Shown: positions 13,047 to 21,672 of the stretch, one piece after another | Layout of the letters: each line of letters begins with the position of its first letter | How positions within the stretch are numbered: position 1 is the stretch's first letter | Source: Bifidobacterium ruminantium DSM 6489 | GTDB lineage: Bacteria; Actinomycetota; Actinomycetes; Actinomycetales; Bifidobacteriaceae | Length of the DNA: 36,085 nucleotides | Assembly: GCF_000770925.1 (NCBI RefSeq) | Contig: NZ_JDTK01000023.1 | Location: forward strand, 1-36,085 | Reading direction: 5' to 3' | The notes under the pieces: generated by a model | Databases searched by the model: none | The model's input: only the letters and a program-made list of their open reading frames with translations | Told to the model about the DNA's origin: nothing | Position numbers and translations under genes: made by a program

Positions 13047-14666
13047 ATGGCGGCTGATAATCTCACGGTTTTCGGCGCCATCGACGATGAGAGGCATGGT
13101 GTGACCTTGCCGCGGATCTTCACGCCGCCACTCAGGCCGTTGACCAAGGAGACCTCGAATGGTTTCGCGGTGATCGCGTTCGCGGAGATCATGCTGCACG
13201 TGCATTTGTACCCGTGGCAGCAGTGGCTGCTCGTCCATGCGCTAGAACTGCTTGAGGATGGCAGCTATCGCTTCCGCAAGGTGATTGTGCTTGTCGCCCG
13301 CCAGAATGGCAAGACCACGCTGATGGGCGTTCTGGCCGCATGGTGGCTCTTCGTGGATTCCAACAAGCATCCCGACCGAGTGCCGCCAGTTAAGTTTCTG
13401 GTGGTCGGCGCAGCGCAGACGTTGGACAATGCCAAGGGCCCGTACAATCAGGTCAAAGAATGGTGCAATCCTCAGCCTTCTACCGACGAGGAAGCGGATC
13501 TGGTGATTCCGGATCTCGCTGCGATGACGCAGAAATTCGTTAACACGAACGGCGAGGAGGCGATCATCACCCGCTCGAAGGCCAGATATATTGTCCGCGC
13601 CGACAAGAACATTCGAGCGAAGTCGGCCGCGCGTGTGGTGTTCGATGAGTTGCGTGAGCAGCATACTGATGATGGCTGGAATGCCGTCAGTCAGACCACG
13701 AAGGCGGTCTGGTCCAGCCAATTATGGGGCATTTCGAACGCTGGCGACTATCGTTCCGTCGCGTTGCGCAAGCAGGTGGACAAGGGCCGCAAGCTCGTTG
13801 ACGAGTGGACTCGTCTGAGCGCCGACGGTGGCAATCCGGCCGACGTGTTCCTGTCCGGCGAGCAGGACGGCAGCTTCGGATTTTTCGAATGGTCTGCGCC
13901 TGACAAGTGTCCGGTGGATGATGCCGATGCGATCCGTCAGGCGAATCCGTCGCTCGGCTATGGGCCGATGACCGTCATGAGCGTCAGATCCGATATTGAC
14001 GGCATGACCGAGGCGGCGTTCCGTACCGAGGTCCTGTGCCAGTGGGTCACTGCTGACATCATTCCTTTCATCAATCCGAAGATGTGGGCCAGCGGAATCG
14101 ACTCGCGTTCCACGATACCGGACGGTAATCGCGTCGTCCTGTCCGTGGACACGTCGGCCGACCGTAAGACCACGTATGTGGCCGCCGCCGGAATGCGTGC
14201 GGACGGGTTGCCTCACGTGGAGTTGATCGCTCGCCGTGACGGCATGCTGTGGGTGCCGCATTATCTCGACCTTTTGCAGGAGCGTTGGCCGCATATCACG
14301 GAGATCGCCGTGCAGGGCAAGGGCTGTCCGGCAGTCGATTTCATCGATCCACTCACCGAAAAAGGCTGGAACGTCCACCTCATCGAAGGCTTCCGTCTGG
14401 GCGCGTGCTGCGGACGCTTCCTCGACCGTGTGCGTGAGGGTAAGCTGCGGCATCTGCCGCAGCCCGCCATCGAACAGCAGGTGGGCGTGGCCGTGTCCCG
14501 AAGGCTCGGCGAGGTCGAGGTGTGGGACAGGACGAAATCAGCATTGCAGATTTCCGGCTTGGTTGCCGAATCGCAGGCATTGTATGCGTTGGAGACCATG
14601 CAGGCTGTGGATGTCGGACCGGCGAAGTCTTCCGCCTATTCGGGGCATGGATTGATGATTCTTTGA
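13047..14666 (+). CDS. terL: Terminase large subunit
   Basis: A 539-residue packaging motor and nuclease, start behind AGGAGG. Residues 84-91 (ARQNGKTT) are the ATP-binding Walker A-type loop after a YPWQQWLL adenine motif. Residues 197-201 (VVFDE) are Walker B with catalytic E201. The C-terminal nuclease domain begins at about 355; D368 in VVLSVDTSADR is the first metal-binding Asp. The length fits the HK97-type large terminases. It cuts concatemeric DNA and drives it into the prohead through the portal encoded next. Confidence 0.95.
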   Translation: MAADNLTVFGAIDDERHGVTLPRIFTPPLRPLTKETSNGFAVIAFAEIMLHVHLYPWQQWLLVHALELLEDGSYRFRKVIVLVARQNGKTTLMGVLAAWWLFVDSNKHPDRVPPVKFLVVGAAQTLDNAKGPYNQVKEWCNPQPSTDEEADLVIPDLAAMTQKFVNTNGEEAIITRSKARYIVRADKNIRAKSAARVVFDELREQHTDDGWNAVSQTTKAVWSSQLWGISNAGDYRSVALRKQVDKGRKLVDEWTRLSADGGNPADVFLSGEQDGSFGFFEWSAPDKCPVDDADAIRQANPSLGYGPMTVMSVRSDIDGMTEAAFRTEVLCQWVTADIIPFINPKMWASGIDSRSTIPDGNRVVLSVDTSADRKTTYVAAAGMRADGLPHVELIARRDGMLWVPHYLDLLQERWPHITEIAVQGKGCPAVDFIDPLTEKGWNVHLIEGFRLGACCGRFLDRVREGKLRHLPQPAIEQQVGVAVSRRLGEVEVWDRTKSALQISGLVAESQALYALETMQAVDVGPAKSSAYSGHGLMIL

Positions 14667-14692
14667 TTTTTTGAAGCGATTGGAGGTGCCTT

Positions 14693-16204
14693 ATGGGCCT
14701 TTGGAGCGCCTTGAGGAACGTTTTCCAGCCGCGCTACAGCATTTCCTTTGATTTGTCCGACCAGATGGCCGTGATTCAGGGTCAGACGGAGGCCGAGCTT
14801 TTCAAGACACAGCCGCATTTGCGCACCGTGATTACTTTCCTGGCGCGGAATGTCGCTCAGGTCGGCTTGAAGGAATTCGAGCGTGTCAGCGATACGGACA
14901 GGCAGCGTGTGACCGATGATGTGCTGATAAATCTGCTGAAGCAGCCGAACGGCACGATGACGGGCTATGAGTTGATGCGTCAGCTTGTGGCTGACTTGGC
15001 GCTTTACGATAACGCCTACTGGGTGGTCATGCAGACGCCTGATCGGGATGCCGACAAGTTCGGTAGCTGGCAGATTCAGCCGATTCCGCCATGCTGGGTG
15101 CAGGCGAAGCGTGATGGCAGTGTGTTCCAGCCGGCCTATTATCGCGTTTATCCTAATTTGGGCACGTCATACTATGATGTGCCGGCCGATGACATGCTTG
15201 TGTTCCACGGGTGGAATCCGGACGACCCGACGCAGGGCGTTACCCCCGTGAGGGCCTTGAAGGACATTATCAACGAGCAGATTCAGGCATGGTCGTATCG
15301 CACTCAGGTGTGGAAGCGCGGCGGCCGTATCGGCAGCGTGCTGGTGCGTCCGAAGGATGCGCCGGAATGGAGTGACGCCGACCGTGAGCGTTTCATGCGC
15401 GGGTGGAAGGAATTCACCGACAAGGGAGCGCAGGCCGGTGCCACGCCATTGCTTGAGGATGGCATGGAGTTGAAGCGTTTGGGCTTCAATGCTCGTGAGG
15501 AGGAATTCAGCGAGGTCACGAAGCTTTCGCTGTCCACCGTCGCAAGCGTCTACCATGTCTCGCCTGTCATGGTCGGCATCCTTGATAACGCGAATTTCTC
15601 AAATACCAAGGAATTCCGCAAGATGCTGTATTCCGAGACGCTTGGTCCGACCATGCGCATGATTGAGGACAGGATAAACACTTTCCTCGCTCCGAAGGTC
15701 GGTACGCCGGACGCGAATTACATCGAATTCGACATCCGCAGCAAGCTTTCCGGCGATTTCGAGGAACAGGCCAGTGTGATGAGCACTTCGGTGGGAGCTC
15801 CGTGGATTACGCCGAACGAGGCGCGCGCCAGTCAGAATCTGCCGCGCGTCGATGGCGGTGACGAACTGGTTGTGCCGCTCAATGTCACCAAGGGTGGCCA
15901 GTCGAGCCCGCAGGATGGCGGTGACCCGTCGCGTCCAGCCGACGGTTCGGCCATCGAATCGGACGACGGCGAGAAAACGGCAGCAATCGTCAATGCTTGG
16001 CGCGACCGCCTGGAGAAGAGCGTCAGATCACGTTTCGGCGCCGGCATGGGCGTCGATGACATCAAATGGCTCAAATGGCAGAACGAACTGCAGGCCGACC
16101 TGACCATCAAGGCCGGTTTTGGGCAGTTCGATGCCGGTGTGAGGGCATTGCAGGAGACGGAGGACATGCGAACGCATTTCAAGGAGGTGCATGATGCACT
16201 TTAA
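14693..16204 (+). CDS. HK97-type portal protein
   Basis: A 503-residue protein behind GGAGG. Typical landmarks are an N-terminal MGLWSALRNVF, HLRTVITFLARNVAQVGLKE, a central PADDMLVFHG segment (HK97 portals have this before an insertion-like stretch) and PVMVGILDNANFSNTKEFRK near residue 295. The C-terminal 100 residues carry an acidic linker and a helical tail. Twelve copies form the ring through which DNA passes. The stop overlaps the protease start. Confidence 0.95.
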   Translation: MGLWSALRNVFQPRYSISFDLSDQMAVIQGQTEAELFKTQPHLRTVITFLARNVAQVGLKEFERVSDTDRQRVTDDVLINLLKQPNGTMTGYELMRQLVADLALYDNAYWVVMQTPDRDADKFGSWQIQPIPPCWVQAKRDGSVFQPAYYRVYPNLGTSYYDVPADDMLVFHGWNPDDPTQGVTPVRALKDIINEQIQAWSYRTQVWKRGGRIGSVLVRPKDAPEWSDADRERFMRGWKEFTDKGAQAGATPLLEDGMELKRLGFNAREEEFSEVTKLSLSTVASVYHVSPVMVGILDNANFSNTKEFRKMLYSETLGPTMRMIEDRINTFLAPKVGTPDANYIEFDIRSKLSGDFEEQASVMSTSVGAPWITPNEARASQNLPRVDGGDELVVPLNVTKGGQSSPQDGGDPSRPADGSAIESDDGEKTAAIVNAWRDRLEKSVRSRFGAGMGVDDIKWLKWQNELQADLTIKAGFGQFDAGVRALQETEDMRTHFKEVHDAL

Positions 16205-16994
16205 GGATTTCGATTGCCGATTCAAGGCAGACGGCGAGGACGCGGCGCTCAAGGACGGCGAATTCATCGCCTACCCTTCCACTTTCACCCGCGAACCCGA
16301 CTGTTACGGTGACGTGGTGGCGAACGGCGCGTTCGACAAGACGATCAAGGCATGGCAGGACAGCGGCAACACGCTGCCGGTATTGTATGGGCATCGTATG
16401 GATGACCCCGATTACAACATCGGCGGCGTCGATTCGATGGGCGAGGACGATCACGGCTGGTGGATTAAAGGCCATTTCGACATGGACTCTCCGAAGGCCG
16501 CGCAGGTCTACCACCTGATCAAGGAAAAGCGTCTGACACAACTGTCCTTCGCATTCGACGTGGTGGACGAGGGCGAGGTTGAGCTTGATGATGGCACCAA
16601 GGCGAACGAACTGCGCGAATTGAAGGTGTATGAGGCATCCTTCGTGCCGATCGGCGCGAATCAGGATACCGGCATCGTGGACGTGAAGGACGCGCTGGGC
16701 CGGTTGAAGACAGGACGCCCCATCTCGCAGAAGGATCTAGACATTCTCTCGCAGATCGCCGATGACCTGACAGGTCAGGCGAAGAAGCTCAAAGATTTCG
16801 TGGCTGAGAACACCACTCAGTCCGACAACAACAATGACAATGACCAGAGTGACGATGCGAAGGCATCGGATGCCGGTGCAGCCAAGAACGAGGAGCCTGA
16901 AGGGGCCAAGTCCGAGGAGCCGGACGGTTTTTCCGAAGCGGAAGCGTTGCAACTCGCAATCAAGATTGCCCAAGTTGGGCGGAAAGGGGAGTGA
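16194..16994 (+). CDS. HK97-type prohead protease
   Basis: A 266-residue protein; two ATGs stand in tandem and the second (16194) has the better spacing from AGGAGG. The protease domain (about 1-165) has catalytic H67 in VLYGHR and S118 in QLSFAFDV, and an ASFVPIGAN strand later. The C-terminal 90 residues are a charged, low-complexity linker with a last helix, possibly a scaffold or capsid-targeting segment. It cleaves the capsid N-terminal delta domain during maturation. Confidence 0.92.
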   Translation: MHFKDFDCRFKADGEDAALKDGEFIAYPSTFTREPDCYGDVVANGAFDKTIKAWQDSGNTLPVLYGHRMDDPDYNIGGVDSMGEDDHGWWIKGHFDMDSPKAAQVYHLIKEKRLTQLSFAFDVVDEGEVELDDGTKANELRELKVYEASFVPIGANQDTGIVDVKDALGRLKTGRPISQKDLDILSQIADDLTGQAKKLKDFVAENTTQSDNNNDNDQSDDAKASDAGAAKNEEPEGAKSEEPDGFSEAEALQLAIKIAQVGRKGE

Positions 16995-16999
16995 CCGTA

Positions 17000-18184
17000 A
17001 TGGCATCTCTCAAGGAAAAGCGAGCCGCGCTTGTCAAGCAGCTCGAAGAGAAGCAGGGTCTGCTGGCCGCTGGCAAGGCGGATGGCGACACCATCGCATT
17101 CGTGAAGAACGCGCTGGCTGAGGTCGAGGGCATCGACCGTCAGATGGACGGTATGAAGCAGTCCGATGATCTGCTCACGCAGATCGGACAGCTCAATGCC
17201 AAGTCTGGCGTGCAGCATGTCGGTGGCTCCGATGCCATCCATGCCAAGAGCGTCGGCGAATATTACGTCAAGTCCATGCAGACGGCGGGCTTTGACGTGA
17301 AGTCCGCCATCGCTCATGGCTACGAGGTCGAGTGCAAGGCGAACACCGACACCAATGTCGAGGGTGCGCCGTCTGCCGGTTACACGCCGTATCTGACCCA
17401 GACCGATACCGAGCCTGCTCGCCCGTATCAGCGTCCGCTGGTTGTGGCCGACCTGTTCTCTACCGGCGCCATCACCGGCACCGTCCTGCAGTATCCGGTT
17501 TTCGATGAGCTGGAAGGCAACGCCAAGATGGTCGAGGAGACCGGCGCAGCCCCGCAGGTCCATTGGAAGGACCCGACTTGGAAACAGGACAAAATCGGCA
17601 AGGTGGCCAGCTTCTTCGGCATCAGCGAGGACATGATGGATGATCTGTCCTGGGTCATCGGCGAAATCAACGACGCCGCGCAGTATGACCTGAAGCTGCA
17701 GGAGGAGACGCAGCTGCTGTCCGGCGATGGCACTGAAAACAATCTGACCGGCCTGTTCAACCGTGGAATTCAGACGATGGATAAGGACGAACTGTCCGAC
17801 GCCGACCGTCTGTCCAAGGCGGCCCTGCAGATCACCACCACCACCAACTTCCAAGCCGACGCCTACGTGATGAACCCGCTTGACTTCTGGAAGCTGACCA
17901 TCGCCAAGGATGCGAACGGCAACTACCTCAACCTGACCGATGGGGCCAAGCTTTGGAACATCCCGACCGTGGCCACCACCGCCATCACCGAAGGCACCGC
18001 GCTGGTCGGCGCCTTCAAGAGCGCCAAGGTGCTGCGCAAGGGCGGTCTGGTCGTGAAGATGACCGACTCCGACACCGACGATTTCCTGCACTTCAAGCAG
18101 AAGTGCCGCGTCTCCGAGCGTCTGGGCCTGCAGGTCAAGTATCCGAAGGCCTTCGTGAAGGTCACTCTCGGTAAGGCGGCCTGA
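17000..18184 (+). CDS. HK97-type major capsid protein
   Basis: A 394-residue protein. The ATG at 17000 is chosen because AAGGGGAG lies eight bases upstream; a GTG at 16991 is too close to it. Residues 1-60 are a coiled coil (KRAALVKQLEEKQGLLAAGK) acting as the delta or scaffold domain. The HK97 fold follows, with LVVADLFSTGAITGTVLQYP at about 145, a spine helix and beta-rich C-terminal part with VLRKGGLVVKMTDSD and a final KVTLGKAA. Expected to be cleaved by the protease upstream. Confidence 0.92.
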   Translation: MASLKEKRAALVKQLEEKQGLLAAGKADGDTIAFVKNALAEVEGIDRQMDGMKQSDDLLTQIGQLNAKSGVQHVGGSDAIHAKSVGEYYVKSMQTAGFDVKSAIAHGYEVECKANTDTNVEGAPSAGYTPYLTQTDTEPARPYQRPLVVADLFSTGAITGTVLQYPVFDELEGNAKMVEETGAAPQVHWKDPTWKQDKIGKVASFFGISEDMMDDLSWVIGEINDAAQYDLKLQEETQLLSGDGTENNLTGLFNRGIQTMDKDELSDADRLSKAALQITTTTNFQADAYVMNPLDFWKLTIAKDANGNYLNLTDGAKLWNIPTVATTAITEGTALVGAFKSAKVLRKGGLVVKMTDSDTDDFLHFKQKCRVSERLGLQVKYPKAFVKVTLGKAA

Positions 18185-18186
18185 TC

Positions 18187-18423
18187 ATGACGCAGAAGTA
18201 CGTGCGCTTCGCCACTCCGAAAGAGACGAACGTCGACAAGACACAGGATGTGGCGGAGCTTGTGGCGCTTGACGCCAAGGGCAAGCCGGTCGCTATCGGC
18301 GGTGACGTCTCTCTTCCGGTGGCGAAGAATGTGCCAAAGGCAGCTTCTGACGCGCCGACCAAGCAGGAATTCGATGCGCTTATCGATTCTCTGGTGGCCG
18401 CTGGCCTGATGGCAGCCAAGTAA
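18187..18423 (+). CDS. Small head (fibre or decoration) protein
   Basis: A 78-residue protein two codons after the capsid stop. The C-terminus QEFDALIDSLVAAGLMAAK resembles the conserved C-terminal helix of small head-fibre proteins encoded next to capsid. The first 45 residues are strand-like. Possibly a capsid accessory protein; moderate certainty. Confidence 0.65.
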   Translation: MTQKYVRFATPKETNVDKTQDVAELVALDAKGKPVAIGGDVSLPVAKNVPKAASDAPTKQEFDALIDSLVAAGLMAAK

Positions 18424-18440
18424 GTGATTGGGGGTGCGGC

Positions 18441-18986
18441 ATGACTGCCGTGATTGGTGATCTGATTCCAAGCGCCGACTCTTTCCAAGTCGATGCCGGT
18501 TTCAAGATGAGGGCCGCTCAGGCTGCGATTCGCAAGTATTGCGGCTGGCATGTCGCGCCTTCCGTCACCCGCACGATTCGCTTGGATGGTCATGGCGGTG
18601 ACTCGCTTCTCTTGCCATCCAAGCATGTGACCGCGCTTTCGAGTCTGAAGCTCGATGGCGTGGAGCATGTGCAGGACGCGCGTTTCGGCGAGGCTGGGAG
18701 CCTCGTGCTGGTCAATGGCGTCACCTTCCCTGATCTGCCGGGGAGTGTGGAAGCGACCATCACTGATGGCTGGGATTTGGAGGATGTGCCGGAAGTGCAG
18801 ATGATCCTGTTGGACATCGCGTCTCGTGTGATGCAGGTGCCCGGCACGGTATCCTCCCAATCCACGAATGGCTCAAGCGTCACCTACCGTTCGGGTTCCG
18901 ATGGTGGCGTGCCTAACGTGGCGCTTTTCGATTCCGAGAAGCGTACGCTGCAGCCTTACCGCTTGTCGTGGGGGGTGAAGCCGTGA
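18441..18986 (+). CDS. Head-tail connector (adaptor) protein
   Basis: A 181-residue protein behind GGGGGTG. The N-terminal half holds helix MRAAQAAIRKYCGWHVAPSV and a long beta stretch (LLLPSKHVTALSSLKLDGVE). A helix near 110-135 (DLEDVPEVQMILLDIASRVM) follows. This arrangement matches the gp6/gp15-type adaptor that sits below the portal. The position after capsid and before stopper and terminator supports it. Confidence 0.8.
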   Translation: MTAVIGDLIPSADSFQVDAGFKMRAAQAAIRKYCGWHVAPSVTRTIRLDGHGGDSLLLPSKHVTALSSLKLDGVEHVQDARFGEAGSLVLVNGVTFPDLPGSVEATITDGWDLEDVPEVQMILLDIASRVMQVPGTVSSQSTNGSSVTYRSGSDGGVPNVALFDSEKRTLQPYRLSWGVKP

Positions 18987-19378
18987 CTTCCGTGTTGGAT
19001 TATCTCGGCCATGGCTCGTCCTTCAGCATGCCGGGCGCCACAAAATGGCGGCGACTTCGTGCGAGGAAGGTCGATGACCCGTATTCTGGCGAGCAGGCTG
19101 GCGAGGACTGGTCCAATCCGGAAACTTTGGATTTCACCGGCGCTCTCGCCAGTTCCAGCAGCATGCGCACGCCGGACGGTCTGCGCGAGCAGATCACGAG
19201 CGCGGCTTACCTCACGTCTCCAGATCCGACTCTCGACATCATGCCGGGTGACAGGATTCAAGCGTTGCCGGATGACGGGCGACGTTGGGAGGTGTCCGGT
19301 TATCCGAGCCGTGACGCGAATGCTTTCACGTCGTGGCAGCCGACGGTCGAGATTCCACTATCCGAGTACAGGGGGTGA
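18983..19378 (+). CDS. Head-tail stopper protein
   Basis: A 131-residue beta-rich protein, started at GTG in a GTGA overlap with GGGGGGTG upstream. Contains RRLRARKVDDPYSGEQAGED and a closing strand GRRWEVSGYPSRDAN, typical of phage head-tail joining proteins. It should close the connector channel after packaging. Assignment by order and general pattern. Confidence 0.7.
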   Translation: MTSVLDYLGHGSSFSMPGATKWRRLRARKVDDPYSGEQAGEDWSNPETLDFTGALASSSSMRTPDGLREQITSAAYLTSPDPTLDIMPGDRIQALPDDGRRWEVSGYPSRDANAFTSWQPTVEIPLSEYRG

Positions 19379-19384
19379 TGGCTT

Positions 19385-19663
19385 TTGGGAGTGATGGTCA
19401 AATTCAACGACAAATATTTTGACGAATTGATGAATTCGGCTGGCGTCAAGGCCATGACCCGTCGTGCCGCCGAGAAGACGCTCGCATATGCGCAATCGCA
19501 TGCTCCGGTTGATACGGGAGCGTATCGCGATGGCCTCCAGATCCAGGAGGTCAAGCACGCGCATCGAACCACATGCATGGTGGTCGGCACCGACCCGAAG
19601 ACCCTGCTCGTGGAATCGAAGACTGGCAATCTCCGCAAGGCGTTGAAGGCAGGCAAGTCGTGA
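19385..19663 (+). CDS. Minor tail/neck protein (HK97 gp10-like)
   Basis: A 92-residue protein starting at TTG, about seven bases after AGGGGGTG; an ATG nine bases later lacks a suitable site. KTLAYAQSHAPVDTGAYRDG contains the A-P-x-D-T-G signature of this neck family, and the middle has VVGTDPKTLLVESKTGNL. Confidence 0.8.
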   Translation: MGVMVKFNDKYFDELMNSAGVKAMTRRAAEKTLAYAQSHAPVDTGAYRDGLQIQEVKHAHRTTCMVVGTDPKTLLVESKTGNLRKALKAGKS

Positions 19664-20079
19664 CCATGGTCTTGCCACCGGATCTTGAGCTTCGGCTGTG
19701 CTCGTATCTGCGCGCACGGTTGAAATCGTCTTTCCCGACGATCATCGTTTCGAATCGTGAGCCGGACGATTACGACGGCTCGCGGCCGCTCGTCGTGGTG
19801 CGTGATGATGGCGGATCGCAGTCGAATCGCGTGCTCTTCGATAGGAGCGTCGGCGTGACCGTGCGTTATGGGGCTCGTGCCGCTCCGAAATCCTGCCGTG
19901 ACTTGGCGGCACGGATCTACGGTTTGCTCACCGACCCGGCGATTTGCTCGCTTGATGGTTCTCCGATCGCGGCAATCGAAGAGGACGGGTGCAATGGTCC
20001 GTATTTCGTGGCCGAGGACGCGAATATCGCCAGATGCTATCTGACTCTCGAATTCTCCACTATTGGGGAATTCCAATAA
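19660..20079 (+). CDS. Tail terminator (completion) protein
   Basis: A 139-residue protein with GTG start in a GTGA overlap. Pattern: N-terminal helix LELRLCSYLRARLKSSFPTI, beta strands PLVVVRDDGG and VGVTVRYGARA, and a DLAARIYGLLTDP helix, typical of tail-terminator proteins of siphoviruses. It would cap the tail tube at the head side. An intrinsic terminator follows immediately. Confidence 0.75.
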   Translation: MTMVLPPDLELRLCSYLRARLKSSFPTIIVSNREPDDYDGSRPLVVVRDDGGSQSNRVLFDRSVGVTVRYGARAAPKSCRDLAARIYGLLTDPAICSLDGSPIAAIEEDGCNGPYFVAEDANIARCYLTLEFSTIGEFQ

Positions 20080-20101
20080 TTTATAAGTTTTCTGAATTTT
20101 T

Positions 20102-20136
20102 AAGGCGTTGAAACGTTGTGTTTCAGCGCCTTTTTT
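20102..20136 (+). terminator. Strong intrinsic terminator before the major tail gene
   Basis: AAGGCGTTGAAAC (20102-20114) pairs with GTTTCAGCGCCTT (20120-20132) and six T follow. It sits inside the structural operon, 18 bases before the major tail protein gene, with no promoter visible after it. Confidence 0.85.
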
Positions 20137-20153
20137 GTTTGAAAGGACAAAAT

Positions 20154-20807
20154 ATGGCAGCTGATTCAGCAGGCAATGACCTTAGCGCCGCGAAGATCGT
20201 GGTGACAAGCGCCTTCCGCTTCGCACCTTATGATGCGACGCAGAAGCTGACCGCCGATCTCATCGCGCCGACCGTGGCCGACGTGAAGACCGGCTTGGAC
20301 AAGATTTTCACCAAGGGTGGCTTCGTCGGCCTTATCACCGAGGATGGCGCGCCGCAGGACAGCCGTGACGCCGATGATGCGATCAAGTTCCACCAGCCTG
20401 GATATTCGATTAATGGCAAGGCGTCGCTGACCGCGCAGTTCACGGTGGCCGAGGATAACGACATCACGCGCCAGATGACCATCGGCAAGCCGGACTCCAG
20501 TGGCGTGTATCACGTGACCGATGTGATTCAGGACGGCAAGTGGTTCTGTTATCAGGAGACGGTGTTCAAGAATGGCACGCATCGCCGTCGTCTTGGTGTC
20601 GTGAATCTGACCGGCAACGAGCAGGGTCAGGATAAGGCCGGCGAGAACACCGGTGACGCTTGGACCATCGAATGGATTCAGGACGACGCCTGTGATTCCG
20701 GCAACAGCAAGTATTTGGAGTCCTTCGTGACTCCGACTGTTTCGTCCGGGTCTCACGCCACCGATCATCAGGCTGATGATTCCGAGTCTCAGCCGGTGGC
20801 TGACTGA
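20154..20807 (+). CDS. Major tail (tube) protein
   Basis: A 217-residue protein; the ATG at 20154 follows GAAAGGA, whereas the longer frame would begin inside the terminator. Beta-rich throughout, with KIVVTSAFRFAPYDATQ, the GYSINGKASLTAQFTVAEDN strands and WFCYQETVFKNGTHRRRLGV. Expected as the stacked ring protein of the tail tube; position before the frameshifted chaperones and tape measure confirms this. The Ser/Asp-rich C-terminal 30 residues may be surface-exposed. Confidence 0.85.
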   Translation: MAADSAGNDLSAAKIVVTSAFRFAPYDATQKLTADLIAPTVADVKTGLDKIFTKGGFVGLITEDGAPQDSRDADDAIKFHQPGYSINGKASLTAQFTVAEDNDITRQMTIGKPDSSGVYHVTDVIQDGKWFCYQETVFKNGTHRRRLGVVNLTGNEQGQDKAGENTGDAWTIEWIQDDACDSGNSKYLESFVTPTVSSGSHATDHQADDSESQPVAD

Positions 20808-20817
20808 TTCAACTCTT

Positions 20818-20859
20818 CCCAGCATGTGTTTCTTTCTTCCTTTCTTCGCATGTGCTGGG
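20818..20859 (+). terminator. Hairpin between major tail and chaperone genes
   Basis: CCCAGCATGTG (20818-20828) pairs with CGCATGTGCTGGG to 20859 (11 pairs, two G-U), around a pyrimidine-rich loop. A T/C-rich tract follows rather than pure T. Probably a partial terminator or a stabiliser that sets the ratio of tail tube to chaperone. Confidence 0.5.
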
Positions 20860-20921
20860 ATTCTTCCTCTTCATCCAGTGGAGTAAAGGAATTTTTCATA
20901 GTTGTTTGAAAGAAGGAAGCA

Positions 20922-21344
20922 ATGACCAAGAACACCGTGATGCCCTCAGCCGCCGATTTCGAAGCCTGGACTCAGGAGGACGAGGAGAAGGCGCTTGAAG
21001 CGTCGGCCGAGCGGATGAAGGTGAAGCACCTCATCAAGGACGACGGCGTGTGGTTCCTCGCACCGCACGGCCACATTTACAAGCTGCCTCTGAATCTCAG
21101 CATCGATGATTTCGTGCGCCTGTCCGATCTGCAGTCCAACACGGAGCAGATTCAGGCTTTGAAGGATATTCTCGCGGCTTTTGCTGGCGAGGATGCGGCC
21201 AATGAGTTGGCGAAGGAGCCGGTAATGGTTCCATTCAACATCCTCAACGATTACGGCGAGGTTTTGTCGAAGATTCAGGGTGTGGAATTGGGAAAATCGT
21301 CGGCTTCTGCCAGCTCCTCCAAGGAGACGGTGGCAGTCGAATAA
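20922..21344 (+). CDS. Tail assembly chaperone, short form (gpG-like)
   Basis: A 140-residue protein, the in-frame product. It is acidic and helical, with IYKLPLNLSIDDFVRLSDLQ in the middle. It ends in a Ser-rich tail after the slippery site. With the tape measure downstream and a second frame following in -1, it is the equivalent of lambda gpG, which binds the tape measure and recruits tail tube protein. Confidence 0.85.
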   Translation: MTKNTVMPSAADFEAWTQEDEEKALEASAERMKVKHLIKDDGVWFLAPHGHIYKLPLNLSIDDFVRLSDLQSNTEQIQALKDILAAFAGEDAANELAKEPVMVPFNILNDYGEVLSKIQGVELGKSSASASSSKETVAVE

Positions 21345-21661
21345 GAGCCGATTTCGCGGCTCGCGGGTGGAGTCTGCAGGCTGACTTGGGCGGCAGACTC
21401 CGCTTTGCGGACGCGATCGCCTTGTGGGAGAGCCTTTCGGCTGACCCGAGCACATATACGGGCATGACTGCGGTGCATATGGTGCTGCCGATGGATGCGA
21501 CGGCGATCATTACCGCGATTCAGGCTGGCGGCACGTCGATTCTTGGTGACCTCGCGCCGGAAAAGGCTGGGAAGAAGCATGTCGAAGTGACCGATGAGGA
21601 GCGTCGTGCGGCTTTGGCGTCGATGAGCAGCATCTTCGGCTTCAAAAAAACAAGTGAATAG
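20922..21661 (+). CDS. Tail assembly chaperone fusion (gpGT-like, -1 frameshift)
   Basis: At 21290-21296 the heptamer G GGA AAA stands in the right phase for -1 slippage. After it the -1 frame stays open to 21661 and begins with IVGFCQLLQGD and then RADFAARGWSLQADLG, a segment typical of the T part. The fusion is 246 residues (125 plus 121). A stem-loop (CTGCCA 21307-21312 with TGGCAG 21331-21336, plus inner CTCCT/AGGAG) begins ten bases after the slip. The T frame has no ribosome site of its own. Confidence 0.9.
21290..21336 (+). promoter_or_regulatory. Programmed -1 frameshift site with stem-loop
   Basis: Slippery GGGAAAA at 21290-21296 (codons GGA AAA in frame). Ten bases later a two-step stem: CTGCCA/TGGCAG outside and CTCCT/AGGAG inside with a CCA loop. 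This is the standard design for tail chaperone recoding. Confidence 0.9.
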
Positions 21662-21672
21662 AGGAGGCTGCC

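Noticed and set aside
16817..18091. 424-codon minus-strand ORF
   Set aside because: Antisense of the capsid gene, no start signal, composition unlike a protein.
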